Shown piece by piece: positions 1-5,181 of a stretch of 6,674 nt of DNA. Numbering within the stretch: the first letter of the stretch is position 1; every line of letters begins with the position of its first letter. Made by a program: the position numbers and the translations under genes. The stretch is taken from NCBI GenBank assembly GCA_016793585.1, contig JAEUJR010000169.1, positions 1-6,674 of the forward strand, written 5' to 3'. The notes beneath the pieces are model-generated. The model did no database searches and was not told where the DNA came from. It saw only the letters and a list, made by a program, of their open reading frames with translations. The DNA comes from Archangium sp. (GTDB lineage: Bacteria; Myxococcota; Myxococcia; Myxococcales; Myxococcaceae).

Positions 1-1759
1 AGACGTGTTCCACGAGTTCGCGCCGTACTTCACCGAAGAGGTGCGCCGTGACGTGGTGAACCGCTACGGCAACCCGGCGCTGCTGAACGACGGCCTCAAG
101 GTCTTCACCACGATGGACTCGGAGAAGCAGCGCGCCGCGCAGGACTCGGTGCTGTGGGGCCTGCTCGCGGTCGACAAGCGCCAGGGCTTCCGCGGCGCCC
201 TCGGCAACCTCGCCACCGAGAAGGAGCGCACCACCTTCCTCGCGAAAGCCGAGAAGGCGATGGGCGACGAAGTGCTGACGCCCGGCCGCTCGTACGTGGG
301 CCTCGTGACGAAGATCGAGAGCAACGGCTCGTCGGCCGAGGTGGCCATCGGCAAGCAGAAGGCGCGGCTGCCGGCGCTCGGCATGCGGTGGGCGCGCACG
401 CTCAACGCCGAGCAGTACTACACGAGCGCGCTCATCAACTCGGTGAAGGCCGCGCTCAAGGAGAACGACCTCGTCATCGTGCGCGCGGTCGCCGACGTGA
501 AGGGCCTCACCGACGACAGCGAGACGCGCAACGACGCGATGGCGAAGGACCTGCCGACCGACCTGCCGCTGGTGCGCCTCGAGCAGGAGCCCGAGCTGCA
601 GTCAGCGCTCGTGAGCATCGACCCGCAGCGCCAGTACCTGGTGGCGATGGTGGGCGGCTACGACTTCGACGCGAACGAATTCAACCGCGCGTTCCAGGCG
701 TGCCGCCAGCCGGGCTCGTCGTTCAAGCCCATCGTCTACGCGACCGCCTTCGAGAAGCTGGGGTGGACGCAGGGCACGGTGCTCGTCGACAGCCCCATCG
801 TCTACGACGACCCCGAGAACCAGAACCGGTGGAAGCCCGAGAACTACGACGAAGACTTCAAGGGTGAGGTGCTCGTTCGCACCGCGCTCGTGAACTCGAT
901 GAACCTGCCGGCCATCAAGACGTTCATCGAGATCGCCCGAAAGCTCGGCGCGAAGAACGAGAAGGTGGGCATCGAGGCCTTCGCCGACTTCATTCGCACG
1001 CTCGGCATCTCGAACCACGCCGACACGAACGAAGACGGCGTGCCCGACTCGCCGGTGAACCACAACTACTCCACCGCGCTCGGCTCGACGTGTCTGTTCC
1101 CGCTCGAGCTCGTGAACGTGTACTCGACCATCAACCGCCTCGGCGTGAAGAAGCCGACCCACTTCGTGCGGAAGATCGAAGACCGCTTCGGCCGCACCAT
1201 CGAAGACCACACCGCGTGGGACGACCCGTGGGCCTCGCTGCAAGACCGCGGGGCGGCCGGCTATGCGCGCCTGCACGAGCCGGGTGAGCAGGTGCTCTCG
1301 CCCGAGACCGCCTTCCTCGTCACCGACCTCATGCGCGGCGTGGTGCGCGAAGGCACGGGCGCGGCGGCCTCGAAGCTGGGCAAGCCGGCGGCGGGCAAGA
1401 CGGGCACGACGAACGACTCGTTCGACGCCTGGTTCACCGCCTTCACGCGCGACCTCGTGACGACGGCGTGGGTTGGCTACGACCTGAACAAACACCCGCT
1501 GGGCCGCTACGAGACCGGTGGCCGCGCCGCCCTTCCCATCTGGCTCGCGTACATGACGCGCGCGCTGCAGGGCCGCGCGCAGCCCGAGTTCGAGCCCGGC
1601 AACCTCGACGTCGTGCGCCGCCGCGTCGACAAGAAGACCGGCAAGCTCGCGCAGGGCAAAGGCACCGTCGATTTGTGGTTCAAGCGCGGCACCGAGCCAG
1701 AAGACTCCGAGCCCGAAGCGGGCGCCGTCGGCACCGAGCAGTTCATGATGACGCCCTGA
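1..1759 (+). CDS. mrcA: Class A penicillin-binding protein, PBP1A type (5' end outside window)
   Basis: Bifunctional peptidoglycan synthase, anchored in the inner membrane and acting in the periplasm; the N-terminal membrane anchor and most of the glycosyltransferase domain lie left of the window. The frame is open from base 2, so the GTG at 5 is not the true start. Counting from that GTG, residues 1-45 are the linker typical of the family (APYF, EEVRR, GLKVFTTMD). Residues about 93-190 resemble the OB-like insert of PBP1A (PCB_OB family). The transpeptidase domain follows with all three active-site motifs: SSFK at 238-241 (catalytic Ser238, bases 716-718), SMN at 298-300 and KTG at 465-467. 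The C-terminus keeps the family's GTEP near residue 559, then a short acidic tail. Stop is TGA at 1757-1759. The catalytic domain looks intact. The symbol is by family resemblance; myxobacteria carry several class A PBPs, so orthology to E. coli mrcA is not shown. Confidence 0.95.
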   Translation, partial: DVFHEFAPYFTEEVRRDVVNRYGNPALLNDGLKVFTTMDSEKQRAAQDSVLWGLLAVDKRQGFRGALGNLATEKERTTFLAKAEKAMGDEVLTPGRSYVGLVTKIESNGSSAEVAIGKQKARLPALGMRWARTLNAEQYYTSALINSVKAALKENDLVIVRAVADVKGLTDDSETRNDAMAKDLPTDLPLVRLEQEPELQSALVSIDPQRQYLVAMVGGYDFDANEFNRAFQACRQPGSSFKPIVYATAFEKLGWTQGTVLVDSPIVYDDPENQNRWKPENYDEDFKGEVLVRTALVNSMNLPAIKTFIEIARKLGAKNEKVGIEAFADFIRTLGISNHADTNEDGVPDSPVNHNYSTALGSTCLFPLELVNVYSTINRLGVKKPTHFVRKIEDRFGRTIEDHTAWDDPWASLQDRGAAGYARLHEPGEQVLSPETAFLVTDLMRGVVREGTGAAASKLGKPAAGKTGTTNDSFDAWFTAFTRDLVTTAWVGYDLNKHPLGRYETGGRAALPIWLAYMTRALQGRAQPEFEPGNLDVVRRRVDKKTGKLAQGKGTVDLWFKRGTEPEDSEPEAGAVGTEQFMMTP

Positions 1760-1762
1760 CCC

Positions 1763-2587
1763 GTGCTCTTCACGGCCGCCGCCCTCGTGCTCGCAAGCAG
1801 CCCCATGCTCGAGGTCTCGACGCTCTGCGAGCAGGGCTTCGGGAAGGCCGCTGCGACGCCCCCCTGTGCGCCGCTGCTCTCGGCGTACTCACGGTTCCTC
1901 GCCGTCGTCGCGCGCGAACGAAAGCCCGAGAGCCTCACCATCGAGCTGCTGAAGCAGCAGCTGGTGCCCGGTCGGGTGTTGCTCGCGAGCGGGTGGAGCG
2001 ACGGCGGGCATCGCCGACTCGAGCGGCTCGTGTTGCTCGAGCGTGACGGGGCGCTCGAGGTGCTGTGGCTCGTGCCTGAGCCGCGGTCGGACGATGGCGA
2101 GCATCAGCGGCTCACCGAGGTGTCGGTCTCGGGGCTCGAGCCCTTCTTGACGTTCATGAAGGCACGCGAGGCGCCCGATGACTTCACGAAGGCGCTCCCG
2201 GTGTTCGAGGCCCAGCTTCGCCCGATGCGCTCCACGCTCCTCGCGAAGGTCGGTGAGAAGCCGTCGAAAGCAAAGCTGCTCGCGCTGACGGGCCTCTTGA
2301 TGGCGATGCTCGAGAAGACCACGCCACCGAAGGCGTTGAGCGCTGCTGCCGAGATTCCTTCGAAGGCGGTGCAGGGCCTGCTGAACGGCAAAGCGCCAGG
2401 CGCCGCGCGCTGGGTGGGGGCTCCAGAGAAGTTCGAGCCGCTCGTGGTGAAGGGCTCGTCGGTGCGAGGCTTCGTGTGGGGCGGGGCTGACGACAACTGG
2501 TTGCTGCACGTCACGCTCACGGTCGAGGGCGGCGCCTTCACCCTCGAGCGCCGCTTCATCGCGTACGAGCAGCGCTTCATCGAGTGA
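1763..2587 (+). CDS. Hypothetical exported protein, 274 aa
   Basis: I do not recognise this protein. The GTG start lies 3 nt after the PBP stop, so the two genes are probably co-transcribed and perhaps translationally coupled; there is no clear Shine-Dalgarno sequence. From this start, residues 1-13 form a short hydrophobic stretch (LFTAAALVLASS) that could be a weak signal peptide, although it has no basic residue at its front. An ATG at 1805 (residue 15) is an alternative start but would remove that segment. Cys22 and Cys35 are the only cysteines and lie close to the presumed mature N-terminus, consistent with a disulfide in the periplasm. The rest is a mixed alpha/beta sequence: a strand-rich part at about 70-125, a helical part at about 125-210, and a strand-rich C-terminal part (about 225-274) ending in FIAYEQRFIE. 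No catalytic motif is visible. A periplasmic role beside the PBP is inference from position only. Confidence 0.8.
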   Translation: MLFTAAALVLASSPMLEVSTLCEQGFGKAAATPPCAPLLSAYSRFLAVVARERKPESLTIELLKQQLVPGRVLLASGWSDGGHRRLERLVLLERDGALEVLWLVPEPRSDDGEHQRLTEVSVSGLEPFLTFMKAREAPDDFTKALPVFEAQLRPMRSTLLAKVGEKPSKAKLLALTGLLMAMLEKTTPPKALSAAAEIPSKAVQGLLNGKAPGAARWVGAPEKFEPLVVKGSSVRGFVWGGADDNWLLHVTLTVEGGAFTLERRFIAYEQRFIE

Positions 2588-2613
2588 GCGTCTGACTTCT
2601 GACGGCCTCACCT

Positions 2614-2641
2614 CGACCCACGAGGCAGGCGCGACCCACGA
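2614..2641. repeat. Two copies of a 10-bp direct repeat
   Basis: CGACCCACGA occurs at 2614-2623 and again at 2632-2641, 18 bp from start to start. It lies in the intergenic region about 80-105 bp upstream of the HDOD start. Two copies of a C-rich decamer in a GC-rich genome could be chance; a binding site for a regulator is possible but unsupported. Confidence 0.35.
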
Positions 2642-2690
2642 CCTGAACGTGCGTGTGCCCGAAAGCACGAGCGGCGAACGTTGCCGGGCG

Positions 2691-2707
2691 CTGCATGTGA
2701 CTTGCAG
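2691..2707. promoter_or_regulatory. Imperfect 17-bp palindrome, candidate operator
   Basis: CTGCATGTGACTTGCAG reads as an inverted repeat around its central G, with 7 of 8 arm positions pairing (one T/T mismatch at 2695+1 and its partner). It ends 11 bp before the HDOD start codon, where a bound protein could block transcription or initiation. It is less GC-rich than its surroundings. Such palindromes arise by chance roughly every few kb, so only the position makes it a candidate. Confidence 0.3.
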
Positions 2708-2718
2708 ACGCCAGGCAC

Positions 2719-3696
2719 ATGCTCCCGGAACGCTTCACGAACCCGAACTATGGGAAGGGCACCCACACCATCGATGACGACGGGCCCGACATCGAGCAGG
2801 AGGAGCAGCACGTCAAACAGTGGCTCGCGACGTTCCTCTCCAAGCCCACCGTCGAGCTGCCGCGCCTGCCCACGGTGGCGACCGAGATTCTCGAGCTGTC
2901 GCGCAAGCCGAACACCCGCATCGAAGACATCGCCTCGCTGCTCGAGCGTGAGCCGCTGCTCGCCGCCAAGGTGCTGAAGCTGGCGAACTCGGCCCTCTAC
3001 GGCGCGACGTCGCAGGTCGCGACGCTGAAGCAGGCGCTCATTCGCATGGGGCTCGCGCTGGTGCGTGACGTCGTGATGGAGGCCGCGTTTCAGATGACGG
3101 TGATTCGCGCCGAAGGGTTCAACGACACGCTCGACACCGTGCGCCGTCACTCGACGGCGGTGGCCTGGCTCAGCCGCTTCATCGCGCGCAACACCGCGAT
3201 GGACGCCGAGAACGCGTTTCTCATCGGGCTGCTGCACGATCTCGGGCTGTCGGTCGGCCTCATCGCGCTCGCCGAGTGGCTCAAAGCCAACAAGAAGCCA
3301 CAGCGGCTGCGGCCCGAACACTGGCTGGCCGTCGAGCGCCTGCACGAAGACATCGGCGCGCAGCTGCTCGAGTCGTGGAAGCTGCCGCCGTCGCTCGTGC
3401 TCGTCGTGCGCAACCACCACCACCTCATCATCGGCGGCTACCCGCACCCGTCCGTCGCGATTCACACCATCGCCGAGCACATCGCCTACGGCTCGGGCTG
3501 GGGCGTGACGCCGACGGTGTTCCGCTCGGACGACGACATGCCGCTCGTCTCGGGCATCACGTCGATCAACGACGACGAACGAGACCGCGCGCTCAACGCG
3601 TTGAACCTGACCATGCGGCACTACGAGCAGTTCGTGCAGGACACCAAGCGCGTGCTCGAGACGCTGTCGGGGCAGTTCCAGAAGAAAGCGGCGTGA
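2719..3696 (+). CDS. HDOD-domain signalling protein, 325 aa
   Basis: Cytoplasmic protein with one HDOD domain, a divergent relative of the HD / HD-GYP hydrolases usually found in signalling proteins and often assumed to bind partners or nucleotides rather than catalyse. Residues 1-42 are a polar, acidic N-terminal leader. The domain begins at about 46 with the typical ELPRLPTVATEILEL, then the helix pair with EPLLAAKVLKLANSALYG (78-95) and the segment with ALIRMGL (106-112). The HD motif is present as His173-Asp174 in GLLHDLG, with His144 upstream, and the domain closes with the family pattern LHEDIGAQLLESWKLPPSL (208-226) and a run of three histidines at 233-235. No receiver, GGDEF or membrane segment is fused to it. 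The ATG at 2719 is the first possible start, since an in-frame TGA lies at 2698-2700; the ribosome-binding site is weak. The gene stands alone after a 131-bp gap. Its signal and partners cannot be told from the sequence. Confidence 0.92.
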   Translation: MLPERFTNPNYGKGTHTIDDDGPDIEQEEQHVKQWLATFLSKPTVELPRLPTVATEILELSRKPNTRIEDIASLLEREPLLAAKVLKLANSALYGATSQVATLKQALIRMGLALVRDVVMEAAFQMTVIRAEGFNDTLDTVRRHSTAVAWLSRFIARNTAMDAENAFLIGLLHDLGLSVGLIALAEWLKANKKPQRLRPEHWLAVERLHEDIGAQLLESWKLPPSLVLVVRNHHHLIIGGYPHPSVAIHTIAEHIAYGSGWGVTPTVFRSDDDMPLVSGITSINDDERDRALNALNLTMRHYEQFVQDTKRVLETLSGQFQKKAA

Positions 3697-3698
3697 CC

Positions 3699-4481
3699 TC
3701 AGCGCTCGACCGTCTCGAGCCGGCTCGCCGCGACGAGCGCCGTCACCGACGCGAGCCCCATCGGCAGACACCCGACGAGCAGGCACGCGCCGCCGACGCC
3801 CAGCGGAATCATCGAGAGCACGGCCGCGATGGGACCGAGCAGACCGACGGCACCGCAGCGCCGGAGCCACGTGACGTTGATCGCGCGCGGGCGTTTGAGC
3901 TGCACCATGGCCACGAGCGCGATGGCGTGAACCGACATCAACGCCGTTGGCAGCGCGAAGAGCAGGTCTCGCAGGTTCATCGACATGATCGAGGCGAGGA
4001 CGAACAGCGTCGCGGGCACGTTGACGACGGCCGAGAACACGGCGAGCACCCAGGTGACGTTGAGCCACGCGGTGCCGCCGCCGGGCGTGTGCTCTCGCAG
4101 GTACTGCAGGTCTTCTGGCGTCAACTCGAGGGCGTACGGGTAGCCCAGCTCGAGCCACGTCGAGAGCGCAGCGGCGCGGCAGGGCCAGTCGTTCTGATCT
4201 CGTGCACGCTCGAGCACCGGCAGCCCGGCCAGGTCGCGCAGGAACTCGAAGACCTCGCGGGTGCGATGGCTCGAGAGCTGGGTGATGGAGCGATTGAACG
4301 ACGTCGCGAGCTCGACGCTGCGGGGCGCCTCTTCGAGCCGAACGAGCAGCGCCCTCACGCGTGAGAGTTCCTCGTCGACGGAGTCGAAGACGGGATTGGC
4401 CTGCACCACGCGCTGCTGCTCCTGCGTCACGCGGTCGAGTCTGCCCGCAGCGCGCTCGTCAGTCAGCCGCCTCACCCGCAC
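3699..4481 (-). CDS. Membrane protein of unrecognised family, 260 aa (tandem paralog 2)
   Basis: I do not recognise the family. Residues about 36-130 form a soluble, mostly helical domain; about four membrane segments follow (roughly 139-166, 172-194, 209-228, 230-252). The basic loop between the second and third (RPRA to LRR, 198-208) and the basic tail suggest both termini are cytoplasmic. It is a paralog of the protein encoded just upstream: the two align gaplessly from Asp36 (Asp19 in the partner), sharing LATS, CRAAA, LGYP, ALE and TPE, then WLN at the first membrane segment and a His in the second (His185). The start is uncertain. The longest frame begins at GTG 4481, overlapping the preceding gene by 23 nt. 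GTG 4430 lines up exactly with the start of the paralog. GTG 4409 has the best Shine-Dalgarno (GGAG at 4422-4419, 9 nt away). The stop lies 2 bp from that of the convergent HDOD gene. Likely last gene of the - strand operon. Confidence 0.8.
   Translation of the reverse strand: MRVRRLTDERAAGRLDRVTQEQQRVVQANPVFDSVDEELSRVRALLVRLEEAPRSVELATSFNRSITQLSSHRTREVFEFLRDLAGLPVLERARDQNDWPCRAAALSTWLELGYPYALELTPEDLQYLREHTPGGGTAWLNVTWVLAVFSAVVNVPATLFVLASIMSMNLRDLLFALPTALMSVHAIALVAMVQLKRPRAINVTWLRRCGAVGLLGPIAAVLSMIPLGVGGACLLVGCLPMGLASVTALVAASRLETVER
4419..4422 (-). promoter_or_regulatory. Possible ribosome-binding site for an internal start of the 260-aa gene
   Basis: GGAG on the - strand, followed after 9 nt by two adjacent in-frame GTG codons (4409-4407 and 4406-4404). 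The longer start choices at 4481 and 4430 have no comparable site. If used, the protein would be 236 aa, still keeping the whole conserved domain that starts at Asp36 of the longest frame. Confidence 0.35.
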
Positions 4482-5181
4482 GGGCGGCGAGCCGGCCCAT
4501 CGCCAACGCCAACAGCTGTGGTGCGAACCAGGCGAGCATGCCCAACCGGCTCTCGGCGACCGCCAGCAGCACCAACGTCATGGGAATCAGCCACTCGATG
4601 CGCGTGAGCCGGCGCAGTCGGTCGACGACGAAGGAGTCGTCGAGGCCCGCCCAACTCGCCCGCGCCAGCCCCACGGCGTGGGCCGCATTGAGCATCGGCA
4701 CCGGCGCCAGAATGAGGAAGGTGGGAGAGACGATGAACATGAGCGCCACCGCCGCCACGATGACGCCGAGGTTCTGCAGGGCGGTGAGGGCGGCGAACAC
4801 GAAGGTGAGGTTGAGCCAGCCGTTCGCGTTGCCGGGTCTTTGCCCCCGAACGAACTCCAGCTCTTCGGGGGTGACCTCGAGTGCCCACGGGTAGCCGAGC
4901 TGGAGACGGGCGGCGATGGCCGCCGCGCGGCACGACCTGCCCTTCGAGTCCTGCGCATGCCGCAACCCCTCGAGGCCCGACAGCTCGCGAAGCAGCTCCG
5001 CCACGTCACGGCTCGGCGTTCTGGCGAGGCCGATGATGGCCTGGTTCAACGAGGTGGCGAGCGAACGATCGTGTGGCGCCGCTTCGAGACGCTGGAGCAG
5101 GAGTCGGACCCGCCCGAGCGCTTCGTCAGCTTCGGTGCCCTCGGTCGGCGCGTGGCCCTCGGTGACCCTGGTGCGCATCAC
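4459..5181 (-). CDS. Membrane protein of unrecognised family, 240 aa (tandem paralog 1)
   Basis: I do not recognise the family. Residues 19-112 form a helical soluble domain with LATS, LRELSGL, CRAAA (Cys84), LGYP and TPEELEF. Hydrophobic segments follow at about 122-152, 154-174, 195-210 and 213-230, so about four membrane passes with a short basic tail (GRLAARAG). The soluble part is about 52% identical by hand (49 of 94) to that of the neighbouring 260-aa protein; the membrane part only about 20%. No catalytic motif is seen, so a sensor, anchor or partner-binding role is as likely as an enzyme. The start is GTG at 5181, immediately followed by ATG; an AGGG lies 4 nt upstream of the GTG and 7 nt upstream of the ATG. 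The GTG overlaps the stop of the Nudix-MBL gene as GTGA, a usual sign of translational coupling. Co-expression with that enzyme is therefore likely; a shared function is inference. Confidence 0.83.
   Translation of the reverse strand: MMRTRVTEGHAPTEGTEADEALGRVRLLLQRLEAAPHDRSLATSLNQAIIGLARTPSRDVAELLRELSGLEGLRHAQDSKGRSCRAAAIAARLQLGYPWALEVTPEELEFVRGQRPGNANGWLNLTFVFAALTALQNLGVIVAAVALMFIVSPTFLILAPVPMLNAAHAVGLARASWAGLDDSFVVDRLRRLTRIEWLIPMTLVLLAVAESRLGMLAWFAPQLLALAMGRLAARAGEAAD
5178..5181 (-). promoter_or_regulatory. GTGA stop/start overlap (translational coupling)
   Basis: On the - strand the GTG start of the 240-aa membrane protein (5181-5179) shares bases with the TGA stop of the Nudix-MBL gene (5180-5178). 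Ribosomes ending the first gene can restart on the second, so the two proteins are probably made together. Confidence 0.7.

Larger units (their letters stand above)
2588..2718. promoter_or_regulatory. Intergenic region with probable promoter of the HDOD gene
   Basis: This 131-bp gap is the only sizeable non-coding stretch in the window. It separates the PBP / exported-protein pair from the HDOD gene and so probably carries the promoter of the latter. I see no convincing -35/-10 pair of the sigma-70 type. It holds a 17-bp imperfect palindrome and a 10-bp direct repeat, listed separately. There is no stem-loop followed by a T-run, so no intrinsic terminator for the upstream genes is evident. 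Confidence 0.4.

Noticed and set aside
602..1495. 297-aa - strand frame antisense to the PBP gene
   Set aside because: Covers the SxxK, SxN and KTG region of a clear transpeptidase; its own translation is Arg/Val/His-rich without motifs.
2605..2626. Inverted repeat GCCTC / GAGGC after the exported-protein gene as a terminator
   Set aside because: Only 5 bp of stem with a 12-nt loop and no T-run on either strand.
2681..2710. TTGCCG as a -35 element for the HDOD gene
   Set aside because: No matching -10 hexamer at 16-18 bp spacing; the match is too weak to call.
3723..3738. Stem-loop GCTCG / CGAGC near the convergent stops as a bidirectional terminator
   Set aside because: Five base pairs inside coding sequence with no T-run; such short matches are frequent at this GC content.
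2608..4158. 516-aa open frame on the - strand, antisense to the HDOD gene
   Set aside because: Rich in Arg and His with no domain motif, and it crosses the clear HDOD gene and the 3' half of the 260-aa gene; a shadow frame caused by high third-position GC.
3276..4364. 362-aa + strand frame across the convergent junction
   Set aside because: Overlaps two well-supported genes in other frames and translates to Arg/His/Ala-rich sequence without a recognisable domain.
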